Assembly: GCA_018296165.2 (NCBI GenBank)
Contig: JACKQL020000004.1
Location: forward strand, 620,001-684,000
Length of the DNA stretch: 64,000 bases
Source: Termitomyces sp. T153
Lineage: Eukaryota > Basidiomycota > Agaricomycetes > Agaricales > Lyophyllaceae
Reading direction: 5' to 3'
Part shown: piece after piece, positions 38,292 through 49,355 of the stretch
How the letters are laid out: each line of letters opens with the position of its first letter
How positions within the stretch are numbered: the first letter of the stretch is position 1
The notes under the pieces: generated by a model
Seen by the model: the letters and a program-made list of their open reading frames with translations, nothing else
Databases searched by the model: none
Told to the model about the DNA's origin: nothing
Program-made: the position numbers and the translations under genes

Positions 38292-39391
38292 TGTCATGAC
38301 CCATTCCTTGAAGCCCTGTACACTGCCCAACAAACCCCCGCCCCCCAACCCCCCCTGATGCTTTGTCAAACTTCCCCAGTACTCCGCGCCAACTCCGGCT
38401 AACTCCAACACATTCTCAGCTAACTCTGACAGCCCCCTGGCCAACTCCAATGTCTTCCCCACAGCCGCCAGCGCTTCTCCTGGACTTCCTGAGCCCCTGG
38501 AACCACTCCCCGCCATGCCTGACCCCATTACACATCATCAACTCAACACCCTAGCTCTCCCAACTTACCCTGGGGTATCACGACAACCTCAGAATGGACC
38601 GCATTACAATTGATCCCATCAACATATCAATGCAGCCCACCCTCTGGTTGTAACCGACACCCATCGACTCCGCCAAGCCCCGCCACCACAGCCAACATCC
38701 CTGGAGACCTTCAGTAGTCAGTCAGTAGTCAGTATATAAGACATAGAGTAGCTCCTCGGACTCCAGTCTCGAGATTATCTATCTACCTACTTTTCTGATG
38801 TGTTTCTAATTGTTTCTTCTCGTGTTTTGTGTCCCGTGTCTTGTTTTCCTTATTCTCAGTCTCCCAGTCTTATCTTGTCTCTATTCCATTATCTTTTTGT
38901 TATTGTTCCGTGTCCCCAACTGAATCTATCCTCATTCTCATCTCGTCTGATTCTGTCTATTGTGTTTGAGCCCTCTCGACCCTAATGTCCTCACAAACTC
39001 TGCAGTTACGATTACAAACCTCCGACACTCATTACCAACCCCAGACCCTGCTATACACTTGGCTCTGAACCCCATCAATCCCTGTTGATCCCCCATCAGA
39101 ACACCAGCTCCACTCCTATTATCCGCATAGCCTCTGCCTCCTCTGCACCCACAATACTCACACATGGACTTATGCCTGAACCCCGCCAAGCCCATTCCCC
39201 TTCTCTGCAACTTGTCCTCTACTTCTCCGGACCTCCCCAGACTTGCTCAGATCAATTTCCCCCAGCTATCCTCACAAGCCCCCAGTGCTTGGAACACCTC
39301 CGAGTGCCCAGTTGTCAGTGCAGGGAATCATGTTCGCCTAGTAAGGACTTGCCCAGTGTAGCTGAGCCCCCATGGTCAGTGGAACCTGACA
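38292..39391 (+). repeat. Right LTR of element A
   Basis: 1100 bp, starting TGTCATGACC and ending GAACCTGACA. TATATAA is at 38733-38739. Compared with the left LTR it has a short local duplication of TAGTCAG just before the TATA box and lacks a block of a few tens of bases. Many differences are C/T or G/A changes. Confidence 0.9.
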
Positions 39392-39401
39392 CAGTGGTGA
39401 C

Positions 39402-40913
39402 CATGGAAGGTCAAGTGCTTGGGCCTAGGTCTGAGACAGAGTTCAATGAAGCATTGAAGAGTGCTCCACATGGGACATTGGAATTTGCCACATCACACCA
39501 TGACAAGGGCAGGGAGAGTGCTGTGATGCCAGAAGGACTGCCAGCAGTCACTCCAATATGACCACCTGCAGGTGGTCAGGAGGGTGTCCCAGCAGAGGGC
39601 TCTCAAGGGCCCTCTACTTGACTGTACCTGACAGCAGAGCCAGGAGGTGCAGTGGCATCAGCAGACAAGGGGAAAACCCCTTTGTATGTACTCACAGCAC
39701 TGAGGCTGAAGGGACTCCAATCCTTCCCAGTTGCCACAGGAAGTCCAATCAACTCCTCAATGGTGGGAACACTGCTGAGGATTGGAGAAGACTCCTTATA
39801 CAGGGTTCATGGGTTTGTAAGATCACAAGCTGGGCCAGTGCTGGGTATGCAATTGGCAGCCCCAGCTGTGTTCATTGAGATGATACTAGAGGATGTTGGA
39901 GACACTTCTGATATGGATGGTGAGGCTTATCCAGATGACATTCTTCATAGAAGGGTGATGGTGTTCTGGCAGAACCATGTTGAGGTCTCTAAGACCTCAA
40001 CTTAGCAATGTTTAGCTGCAAGAGTAGCTAAACACATGGTGATTCAGAGATTGTTGGGAGACAATATCATTCCAACAGATCCAGTGAAATATATGGATAT
40101 TTACATGCTGTTCTTAGCATAGAAGGTAACAGATTACTTCCAGCGCAAGAAGCTGTGGGGATTGCAGACATTGTCTGCAGCCATCCCTGTATATTGGAGG
40201 GGCTTATGTGCCCCCACTGTCTCCAGTCAATGAAGCATTGACTCTGTTGCAAGCACCACAACAGCCTGGCAAGATGCTGTGTGATTACATGGCTAGACAG
40301 GCTGCTGTGGACCATCAACAACAGGCCACATTGGGTACAATTGTAGCACAAGACTTAGCATCCACTGATGCAGGGTTGGTGATTACAGTAGAGCAACCAG
40401 TGGTGCAACATAGACCTGGTGGGTCTATATGGAGAGTGCTGACTTTGGAAGATCAAATTGCTTTACAGCAATTTCACAACAGGGACATAGAGGACTTTGG
40501 ACAGCCCTACATGGATGATCAAGGAGTGGTGTTCCAAGAGAATATTGCCTATGATGTATGGCCTGAAGGGTACATTTCACTGGAACAAACCAGGCCAATT
40601 AGGAAGGAAGAGCATTATTCTTGCTCTCCTCTCAGAGAAGGAAATGCTGGGACTGGTCAGAGCCCTGCAGACTTCCAGAGACACACAGGTGATCCTCGGA
40701 CTGTATGACCAGTTTGTACAGCCTTTGACAATGCAAGATGCACATGACACATTCTGCAACATGGTGTATGCAGTTGAAGAAGGAGTGCAAGGCTTCTATG
40801 ATGCCTTGCTCAACCATGCTCAAAACATAGCCATGTTCCCTAACAAATTTACCATTTGTGAGTGGTTCTTGAAGGGAATACCCTCTGACATGCTCATGGC
40901 ATTAAGGCATTAA
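39402..40913 (+). pseudogene. G1 gag remnant
   Basis: Frames at 39402-39561, 39652-40005, 40208-40708 and 40497-40913 carry a gypsy gag broken by stops and shifts. The clearest block is EEGVQGFYDALLNHAQNIA followed by a WFLKGIPSDML motif, characteristic of the retrotransposon gag helical domain in mushroom gypsy elements. It would form the capsid-like particle. Confidence 0.75.
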
Positions 40914-41062
40914 TATGCAATGGTGGACTGGTTCCCAAAGTAAATACAGTTAAGGAGTTTGTCTCAGAGGCCAAGGCCTATGAGAGCAGCATTAAAACTG
41001 CTGCACACTACTTAGAGCACAGCAAGCAAAGTCAGTTAGAATGGCAGCTGTCATTAGCAGCA

Positions 41063-41686
41063 GTGCAGTCCCCAGCAATTGGGACTGTATTAGCCAAGTG
41101 GACAGAGGTGACTAGACACCATGTTTGGTTACAGCCAGTGTGGTCAGTGAAGAGGCCAGCTATATGTGTGGCCTCAAGGCCTTTACTACCAAGAGCCAGT
41201 GCAGGCAGCAAGAAAACATCTTGCTGTAGGGAAAAACATAGTAGCCATAGCATATCAGGCCAATCCAGCAAGGATGCTGGGCAGTCTGCAACCTGCTATA
41301 AGTGTGGGAAGGCTGGGCACTTTGCAGGTGAATGCAGGGAGCTGTCTAAACCAGCTCCCCAGGTATTTGTGCAAGCAGCTCATACAGCTGCTCCATCAGA
41401 TGTGGGGGAAGCCAATGATGAGCAGGAGGAAGAGCCTGCTAAAGCTGATGCCAACAATACATTTGAGTCTGATGGGACTCAGGAGCATGGTGAAGAGTAC
41501 ATTGAATTAGTAATATACAACAACAAGTACTATACTCATAGTAGTGAGAGTGAGGGACTATTTGCCCTTACAGAGGCTCCTATTGGCAAGCATAGGGAAA
41601 AGGAACCTAGCAACAAGGTTTGCATGCAAAAAGTGTGGCTCATGGTGTCCAAGGATGCCATGGAACACCCAGTGCTGCCAGCATGA
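41063..41686 (+). pseudogene. G1 gag C-terminus with CCHC knuckle
   Basis: Contains CYKCGKAGHFAGEC, a canonical CX2CX4HX4C nucleic-acid-binding knuckle near 41300-41341, followed by an acidic linker (EEEPAKADANN). It continues the gag of the preceding frames after a shift. Confidence 0.85.
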
Positions 41687-42085
41687 GACAAAGAATGTCT
41701 TGTCACTTGTGTAGAAGTGAATGGCCACCAAGCATGGTTGCTGTGGGATTCAGGGAGTACCACCTCCAGAATCACCCCATCATTTGTGCATGTGGCTGGG
41801 ATATGGGTGGCACCATTGGCCACCCCCATTACCCTGCAGCTGGAAATGATTGAAAGTTGTTCCATAGTGAACTATGGTGCTAGGGTTACCATGAAGGTCC
41901 CTAGCAAGATTCACAATGTTTATGTAGACGTTGCAGATTTTAATTGCTATGACATGATTGTAGGAACACCATTCATGAGAACCCATAAGGTTCTTCTTGA
42001 TTTTGCAAATGATCAGGTGGTCATTGATGGAAAGGCAACTACAGCTCATAAATTAGAACTGGAGGATGCCAACAGCTGTGCATGA
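41687..42085 (+). pseudogene. G1 retropepsin-like protease
   Basis: VTCVEVNGHQAWLLWDSGSTTS has the protease core, with D-S-G as active-site triad. It continues to VDVADFNCYDMIVGTPFM, the second conserved block (D-x-I-x-G-x-x-F), and then a stop. An aspartic protease would process the polyprotein. Confidence 0.8.
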
Positions 42086-42223
42086 TGTTTCTGCACAGTG
42101 GAGAAGTGGCATGACAAGCAGCCTTGACTCTCTGGTGGACTCAAGCAGCCCACCATGGAGGAGGTAGTAGATGAGGATGAAGTTTAGGCAACTGAGAGTC
42201 TACTCAATGACCACCCATCCCTG

Positions 42224-42951
42224 TTGGCACCCAAAGAAGAGTTTCAAAGGAGTACTCTTCAAGAGGGGGGGAGAGTATGCCAGAAGGATCAAGTTGACCC
42301 TTTGAAGGCAAGGGAAAGGAAGATTTGGAACAGACCAATCCCAAAGCCTACCCTTGAATGGGTGTACAATACACACATGCCACAAGAGTGGAATCAGGTC
42401 ATAGCTGACTTGACACAACAGGGAGGGGCAAGAAGATTGACCCCTGAGGACAAAAATGGCTATGAAGGATTAAATATCTGAGCCTAGCAAGTTTGAATAC
42501 TCATAGAGAGAAGCAAGAAGCAGGACAGCCCATAGTTCTGCCCAGCTGAACATACCAGACAAAACAGAGATTTGTCTGATGGCCTTGCATAATAAGTATG
42601 CAAAGCCTATACCACCAGTGAAATCAAACAAGGAAGAGCATTTCTGCTTGTCAGCAGTAGTTGAGGAGAAGGCACAACCTTCCAAGCTAACAAAAGGCAA
42701 TATTCCATGCCTTTGACAGCAGTGGTATGATGAGTTGCAAGACATTGTCAATGGAACAAAGGAGGAACTTCCTCTTTGGCAAGAAGTAAATCATGAGATA
42801 ACTCTCATTGATGAGACCAAACAGTACTCATACTTCATGCTGAGGTGTCCTAAGTCACTTCAGCAGCAATTGCAGGATAAAATCAACTGCTATGTGCAGG
42901 CTAAGTGGTGGAAACCATGTGCAGCCAATCAGGCTGCACCACTACTATGCA
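42224..42951 (+). pseudogene. G1 start of reverse transcriptase, truncated
   Basis: After a linker frame (42224-42481) and a decayed stretch, 42735-42951 reads ELPLWQEVNHEITLIDETKQ, then a PKSLQQQLQDKI block, WWKPCAANQAAPLLCIP. This matches the N-terminal palm region of mushroom gypsy RT (NHxIPLID...RAGWW...QAAPLLCIPKK). The catalytic YLDD region is missing because the element ends here at a foreign LTR. Confidence 0.75.
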
Positions 42952-43129
42952 TCCCTTCTCCCTCTTTATGTTTTCCCTTCATTCTCCTTCTCTTTCCCTA
43001 TCTATTGGTCCTGGTTTCAGCCCTTATGCTGTACTGGTTCCTGTCCATAATTCAGACAAGTGTTGCCCCTTCCACACTGCCTCTTACCAGACCCTCTGAT
43101 TGCTTCCTTTATTCTGAGCCTGCTGTTCA
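42952..43129 (+). repeat. Truncated + oriented LTR of family G2 (older copy)
   Basis: Read on the + strand this matches the reverse complement of the 208-bp LTRs at 43198 and 49148, for example CAAGTGTTGCCCCTTCCACA, but it lacks roughly the first 30 bp. It ends TGTTCA, after which a G2 leader follows. It marks an older G2 copy in + orientation joined to the RT of G1. Confidence 0.75.
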
Positions 43130-43197
43130 TTGTTGACCTATCTTCAAATTACAAGTACTTTCAACCAGAAGCTATTTTTTGGTTATATTTGTAGGAA
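43130..43197 (+). repeat. G2 leader fragment of the older copy, left part
   Basis: Sequence such as AGTACTTTCAACCAGAAGCT and TTTTGGTTATATTTGTA matches, inverted, the leader of the younger G2 copy near 49090-49130. The leader continues at 49356, on the other side of the younger insertion. Confidence 0.75.
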
Positions 43198-43405
43198 TGA
43201 GTGATAGGCCTGGAATGCAGAAAACAATCCAGAGGTCTGGTAAGAGGCCATGTGGAAGGGGCAACACTTGCCAGGATTATGGACAGAGAGCTGGTGCAGC
43301 CCGAGGGCTAGAACTGGGACCAGCAGATAGAGAAAGCAAAGGAGAATAAAGGAAAACCATGAGGAGGAAGGAAAGGGCAGAGGGGAAATGGAACATCCCC
43401 TGACA
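43198..43405 (-). repeat. 3' LTR of younger G2
   Basis: 208 bp; left in window coordinates, 3' in element sense. The same length and register as the LTR at 49148-49355. Confidence 0.9.
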
Positions 43406-43418
43406 TCACTCCCCCTCT
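43406..43418 (-). other. Polypurine tract of younger G2
   Basis: On the minus strand AGAGGGGGAGTGA abuts the 3' LTR, confirming minus orientation. Confidence 0.75.
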
Positions 43419-43813
43419 AGTGTGTGGTGTCTTAATGTACTGGGTAGAAGAAGTCCTCAATTGCCTGGTCAGCTGCTGAAACTGGGTAGATGCCTTGGAT
43501 GGCTTTTGGGGCATTGGGATGCCTATGGTAGAAGTTCCAGATCAAGGCTGGTGCATGTACATTAGCCTGTGGTTCTCAAGAGATGTCCTCAATGCCATAT
43601 CCCTTCCATTTCACCTTGAACTGCAGCTTCCCTCAGAATATCCTGCTATCCAAGATTTCCTCCACTTCATATTCCTCCTCATCATTGACCAGGACTGGTA
43701 GTGGGAGTGGCTTAGGGCAGCAGCCTGGGATTGTATCCTCTGGGGCTGGCTAGAAATAGCTTGATAATGTTAAAGACTGGGTGCAATTGGCATAGGCCTG
43801 CCAGGAGTTTAAG

Positions 43814-44625
43814 TCAGTATGTCAAAGGCTCTACCTTCTTCTCCACTATGAAGGGGCCAAGATGACAATTTGACAGCTTTTGGAATGGACTTGTTGTCTT
43901 AATGTCTAGTCTATCCAAGTACACACAGTCTCCAGGCCTGTAAACTAGGGCTGGTGTCTGACAGCAATCATAGTACCATGCCATGTCCTCCTTGGCCTTC
44001 ACCAATGCAGCTTTTCCCCCTCCTGTGCCTTCTTCATCCAGTCCACAAACTTGTTGACAGAGTCATTCTCAGAGGGGCATGCCTGATGTTCAAATCCCAC
44101 GTGGGGGTGCCTGCTAGTGTCCAGGAAGAATGGAGTCATCTGCATGGAATAGTGAACATGGTTGCTGTATTGGAATTCAGCATCTGGCAGCAGCTCATTC
44201 CAGTCATCCTGCTTCTCATTACAAAACAGGTGGAGATACTGTTCCAGTTTCTGGTTAACATGTTCTGTCTGCCCATCTGACTGAGGGTGATAGGCTGTGG
44301 TGGTCTGGAGCTTCACTTCCAGCAGGCAGTACAGTTCCTGAGTGAACTCTGCCACAAACTGGGGGCCTCAGTCAAAGACATACCCATCTGACAGACCATA
44401 GAGCTTCCAGACATTCTTGCAATACAGGCTAGCTGCACCTAAGGCAGAGCATGTGGTGTGGGTAGGGATGAAGTGGGCCCATTTGCTATAGAGGTCCACC
44501 ACTACCATTACAATATCATACCCATAAGCATCTAAGAGCTCCACAATGAAATCACTGATGCAACACTCCAGCAAGCAGCTGAAATAGGGAGAGGGTGGAG
44601 CTGTCCCATGGGTGTCTGGTGGCAA
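43814..44625 (-). pseudogene. G2 integrase remnant
   Basis: Minus-strand pieces are VVVDLYSKWAHFIPTH (integrase core with the first Asp), TTAYHPQSDGQTEHVNQ (the DDE-region signature HPQSDGQTE), then NELLPDAEFQYSNHVH and the C-terminal GDCVYLDRLDIKTT...LGPF barrel-like region. Pieces lie in different frames. The domain would insert cDNA into chromosomes. Confidence 0.85.
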
Positions 44626-44827
44626 GGCTTGGTGCAGAGGCAGAGATCACAGGTGCTAGTGTATATGCCTACATATTGGGAGATTTGAGGCCACTAGTAA
44701 TCCTGAGATACTAGCTCCAATGTCTTCCACCTTGCAGGATGTCTGGCCACTCAAGAGTTGTGATGTTGCTCTACAATGTGTCAGCAAAATTCTGGAAGGT
44801 TAGGCATATAGATGCATCCTCAGAAGG

Positions 44828-45421
44828 TCAGAAGTCTATTCTGAAGACCTCACTCATCCACATGTGCTGACTTAACTCTGCTTGCTTGTTGAGCTTGTAG
44901 GGCCAGTGCAGCCTGGGCAACAGCATTCTCTTGCACATCCTTCCAGTTCCCTCTTTGGATGTCTCTGAGGATGTTTGTCTTGTCCCCTTGGCCACAATCC
45001 TTTCTAAAGCATGGATAGCAAAGAGCTCAGGCTTGAGGAGGAGAATGTTGTCATTATTCCCTGCCCCCATGCCATGGTCAGCCTGCCTGGACAATGCATC
45101 TGCTTTGCCCATGCTCCATCCAGGTATGTGATGCAGTGAGAAGTCAAAGTTGGCTGGATACAGGGACCATCAAGCTTGGCATTAATTCAGCTTCTTAGCT
45201 GTATAGAAGTACTCAAGGTTCTTGTAGTCCATCCAGACTTTAGACTCATGCCATGCACCCTCAAGGAAATGCCACCACTCTTCAAAGGACCAAATAATGG
45301 CAAGCATCTCATGGTCATGGATCTCATAGTTCCATTCTACTGCATTAAGGCTTTTGGAGTAGAAGGCTACTGGATACCACTTGCCATCCTCCTTAGACTG
45401 CTGGGAGAGGACTGCTCCCAT
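44828..45421 (-). pseudogene. G2 RNase H and connection remnant
   Basis: GAVLSQQSKEDGKWYPVAFYS and YEIHDHEMLAII are the gypsy RNase H signatures (45182-45421). The following frame (44828-45112) begins with KADALSRQADHG, which matches the conserved N-x-x-ADALSR end of this domain. Confidence 0.85.
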
Positions 45422-45529
45422 GGCAATGTCTAAGCTATCTGCTTCAACATAGAAGGGAGAGTCATCATCTGAAAATAGGAGGGCAGGTTTTGAGGTAACA
45501 GCTTGTTTGAGGGTGTTGAAGGCAGCTTG

Positions 45530-46539
45530 CTATGAGGGCTCCCATTGCCATGCTGCATCCTTGCCTGTGAGGTCAAAGATGGGACATGCATGGTGGGGGA
45601 AATCCTGTATGAACCTCTGGTAGAAGTTGACAAACCCAAGAAAGGCCTGTACTTCCTTCTTGTTCCTTGACTCAGGCCACTCTGCTACACCTGCCACTTT
45701 AATGGGGTCCATCTCATCCATTCCATGTGAGATGATCAATCCTAGGTACTCCACCTTAGTCTGCTCAAATTCACATTTCTTGAGCTTTCAATAGAGCTGG
45801 TGTTGGTGGAGGCATTCCAAGACAATGTGCATGACCCAGCAATGCTCCTCCAAGGTTTTAGTGTAGATGAGGATATCATCAAGATACATACAAACAACAC
45901 CTTCTGCAATCAGGTTATAGAAGATGTCATTCATCATAGTCTGGAAAGTGGCTGGGTTGTTTGTGAGGCCAAAGAACATCATTAGAGGTTCAAAGAGTCC
46001 ACAATTGGTTTGGAATGCTGCCTTCTACTCATCTCCCTCTTTGATGCACACATTGTTGTAGCCCCAACAGACATCCAACTTGGTGAAGTAGTGTGCACCT
46101 CAAAGGTTGTTGAAAAGTTCTGAGATGAGTGGCAAAGGATAGCAATCCTTCACTATCATCACATTCAAGACTTGATAGTCTTGAACTAGATGATGAGACC
46201 CATCCTTCTTCTTAATAAAAAAGACTGGGGAGGCCATTGGGGACTTATAAGGTTGTATCCATCCAGAGCTAAGAGTCTCCTGTAGGAATGTGTCCAGCTC
46301 ATCCTGCTCACAGGGTGCAAGAGGATAGACTTTGCAGCTGGAGGGTTCTGCATCTGCTCAATTGCATGATCCCATTGCTTATGCTCTAGGAGTGAATCAA
46401 CGGATGCCTTGGAGAATATGTCCTCAAAATTGTGGAGGTGATTAGGAACCATGCTACAAAAAGGCTTGGGCTGGGAGTTTGCTGCAAATGCCTTGGCCAG
46501 ACATTGAGAAGTGGTCTGACTGGCCTGAATCTCTGCCAC
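45530..46539 (-). pseudogene. G2 reverse transcriptase remnant
   Basis: Pieces in order: FEDIFSKASVDSLLEHKQWDH (46186-46539), then FGLTNNPATFQTMMNDIF and the catalytic YLDD box (45788-45982). The third is EYLGLIISHGMDEMDP with KEVQAFLGFVNFYQRFI (45530-45754). This is a typical Ty3/gypsy RT split by shifts and stops. Confidence 0.9.
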
Positions 46540-46968
46540 TGTAGGAGGGGGGTAGAGGGTTGTAGCATAGATCCTATCACCTACCTCAATGGTTTCATCT
46601 GGAGACTCTGGGTCCAGAGCACTGGTGGATTCTCCTTTGCCTTCATCTTCCTCTTAAGGTTCATACCCAACACCTCAGACATCCTTGTAGAGGGCCTCTC
46701 TAGGAGGGAATGCCAAAGTGAGAGGATTCAGGAGGTTGAGATCAGCATAAGGGAGATGCCCTGCACAACAGGCACACATGGCAGCATGCTCACAAACCTT
46801 TGCTTTATGCTCCTTATGGGCTTCTTCAGCACAAGTCATGCAACAATGAGGGCAGTGGCTCATTGTTACCTCACCCTTAGTCCAGTCAATCTTAGGGTTG
46901 TGTTCACATAACTAGGTGAGCCCTAAGTTCATGTCTTGTTTCCCCAGACTAGTGATGGCAAAAGCAGC

Positions 46969-47268
46969 TCACTTGGAGTTGTCTTTGTAATGAAGGACCA
47001 GGTCCACCATAGAGCAAATAGAGCTGGCTTTATTGAGCATGCCATCAACATTGTACACAGAGATAGAACAAGATAGGGGGCAAGTGGTGAGACAATGTTG
47101 TTGCACATAGTCTGTGTTGAGGAAGAGGCCCATTGCACCACTGTCAAGCAGGGCAACCACACTTTGGATCTGCTGGGTGTCCATTGTCTCAATTCCACTT
47201 GTAGCTTCAGAGAGTTGGTAGAAAGAGTGGAAGCAACAATGTAACAATGGGGGAGATGGTGTTCCCAT
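46969..47268 (-). pseudogene. G2 protease remnant
   Basis: VVALLDSGAMGLFLNTDYV carries the D-S-G-A active-site motif of a retropepsin-like protease. Confidence 0.75.
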
Positions 47269-47640
47269 GCAGGAATCCAGAGGCCTAGTTTAGGAGGTGT
47301 GTTTCTAGCAGAGACTTTAGCTGGGGAGGGGGTTTGTACTCTGAGGAGGGACTTATCATTTCAGGCATAGTATCAAAAGCAGCAACAGATATATTTAATT
47401 CTATGGACAGGGGAGCAAAAAGATTAGCACTAGGCAATGGTGGTGTACAGTTCATCCATTGCTTTTTTAAAAATCCTCCTCCAACTCTGTGGGAACCTCC
47501 TCCAATACACTGGCTGCCTCATTAGAGTGGACAGCTATAGGTGCATCAGGAGAGGGGGTTCCTGTTGCATCCCATGCTGCTAAAAGTTGGACAAGCAGCT
47601 CTTCTTGCTCTGATGCAGGCAGGTAGCAGACTTCTAGCCC

Positions 47641-48417
47641 TTAAGGACAGTAGTGGGCAAAGTGACCCACCTTACTACAGTGTTGACACAATAGGGGAGT
47701 AGAGGGTTGCTGTTGGGAGGTGTCAACATCCATTGGGACTCCTTTGGGTAGGGAGCACAAGGGGGCAATGTGAGATGGAAGGAGAAGAGTTGCACCTATC
47801 TGTGAGGCTGCTAGAGAAGGCATGGAAGGGGGGACTTGGGAGTGAACCCACCATGAGAGAAAAGAAATGTCAAGGGTTGCATCTGCTACAGCTCATGTTG
47901 CAGTTCCATCAACTGTAACTGCTCACATGCCACCTTGTACCAGGTATTGACATGCTCATCATCTGGGTGCCCCTCAGCCATACTGTCAATACAATCCATG
48001 AGAGAGGGGTGGAGTCCATTATGGAAGGTGAGGCAGAGTTGCAGACCATCTGGATAGCCAGCCTGTTTGACTAAGGTATGGAAAGAGTTGATGTACTCAA
48101 TCAGTGACCACTTCTCTTGACCATACTGAGTTTGGTCCCAAAGGGAAAGAGCTGCAGTCTTGGCAGAGTCAAGGGGAAAGAACTCAGCTTGGAACTCCTT
48201 CTCAAACTCCATCCAGCCAGAAAAACTCTCATTGGCCTGCCTTCATGTAGGAGAGAACCCAGGCAATTTTCAAGGCATCAGAGGCAAAGGCTTCATCACT
48301 CAACTGGATATGAGTGATGCAAGACTGAAGGAAACATTCCCCAACTCTACAGTTCCCATCAAATACATCAGGGAGAACAGGATGAGGAAGTTTGGAGTGG
48401 GGTGCTGAAATCTCCAA
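47641..48417 (-). pseudogene. G2 gag with CCHC knuckle, remnant
   Basis: Frames at 48229-48417 and 47886-48212 carry the gag helical domain (PDVFDGNCR, KIAWVLSYMK, and FQAEFFPLD with WSLIEYINSFHTLVKQAGY). The frame at 47641-47823 ends in CQHCSKVGHFAHYC, a CX2CX4HX4C knuckle. Stops separate them. Confidence 0.85.
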
Positions 48418-49147
48418 GCTAGGTTCAGAAGAGAGCCTTCCTGCAGCTGCTGGGGGTCCAAGGAGAGGAGTAGGAGTGAGGGGGAGATATTTCAGGAGGG
48501 CCTAGAGAGAAAGGGACACTGCTTCAGTGGTTTGATGGAGCTCAGTGAGTTCAGCAGTGTGGGAGGTAAGGGAGGCTTGAGTAAGTTGAACCTGTGTCTC
48601 CAGGGACAGCAAATGGCTCCAGGCATCATTCTGGGGGCTTGAGCCTTCAGGGGGAGGTGCTGGAGGAGTTGGTTGGGTCATTGGAGGAGCACAGGTGGCA
48701 CTAAGACACTGGTGGGGGAGAGACCTTTTGAGGAACCAAGTAGAAACTCAGACAATCAAAAAGGGGGCTCCCAGACCAAATCTAGAGACTTGTTCTGCTA
48801 TAAGGGCAACCTCTGAAGACTGTGGCTCAATTACACAACTGGCAGAAGGAGATCCAAAGTCTATTCAGTATCTACAAGAAGTTCTAGAGTTCTAGCTACT
48901 CACCTGGCAGAGGGAGATCCAAAGAGAACAAATATAAGGATCTCCAATGCTAGTGTTTGGAAAGTTTACTCTAGAGCTTCTGGAAGAAACATCCAAAAAC
49001 AACCAAATCTGGAGTCTAATCAAAAGGCAGAAATCCATCATAAATGGCCTTGATCTCTGGACTCCCAGCATGTGACCACATACAAATATGACCAAAAGAT
49101 AGCTCTTAGTTGAAAGTACCTGTGGTCTAAAGATGGGAGGCCTACAA

Positions 49148-49355
49148 TGAGTGGTAGGCCTAGAATGCAGGAAACAATTCAGGTCTCTATTAAGAGGCCA
49201 TGTAGAAGGGGCAACACTTGTCAGAATTATGGACAGAGAACTGGTGCAGCCTGAGGGCTAGAACTGGGACCAGCAGATAGGGAAAGCAAAGGAGAATAAA
49301 GGAAAACTATAAGGAGGGAGAACAGGACAGAGGGGTAATAGGACATCTCTTGACA
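49148..49355 (-). repeat. 5' LTR of younger G2
   Basis: 208 bp, right in window coordinates. Inside it on the left lies the G2 leader (about 48770-49147), which has an inverted counterpart on the other side of this LTR. Confidence 0.9.

Larger units (their letters stand above)
32194..39391 (+). mobile_element. LTR retrotransposon A, long LTRs, apparently non-autonomous
   Basis: A complete element of about 7.2 kb. It has LTRs at 32194-33331 and 38292-39391, both with TGTCA...TGACA ends, a CAGTG duplication on each side and a polypurine tract (GAAGGGGGGGTGA) directly before the right LTR, which sets + orientation. Each LTR has a TATATAA box followed by a pyrimidine-rich stretch. The 4.96-kb interior is very C-rich on this strand and shows no reverse transcriptase, integrase or protease motif in any frame. 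That makes it look like a large non-autonomous derivative. It does hold a decayed gene on the opposite strand. It interrupts the gag-type element to its right. Confidence 0.9.
39392..42951 (+). mobile_element. Ty3/gypsy element G1, interrupted at both ends
   Basis: Internal part of a gypsy element in + orientation: gag, zinc knuckle, protease and the first part of reverse transcriptase, each in shifting frames with stops. On the left it is cut by element A; its leader or LTR would lie left of 32194. On the right, coding similarity stops at about 42951 where a truncated LTR of family G2 begins. RNase H and integrase of G1 are absent from the window. CpG is very rare. Confidence 0.85.
43198..49355 (-). 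mobile_element. Ty3/gypsy element G2, younger copy, nested in an older G2
   Basis: A 6.16-kb element in minus orientation with two 208-bp LTRs (43198-43405 and 49148-49355), ends TGTCA...CTCA on the coding strand. A polypurine tract lies against the 3' LTR. Coding order on the minus strand is gag with CCHC, protease, RT, RNase H and integrase, which is gypsy order. Frames are broken by stops, so it is not active. By eye the LTRs differ at about 26 of 208 positions, mostly transitions. I see no clear target duplication at the two ends (AGGAA and GGGAG flank them). Confidence 0.92.

Noticed and set aside
43130..43202. Target-site duplication of the younger G2 copy
   Set aside because: Flanks AGGAA and GGGAG do not match well enough to call.
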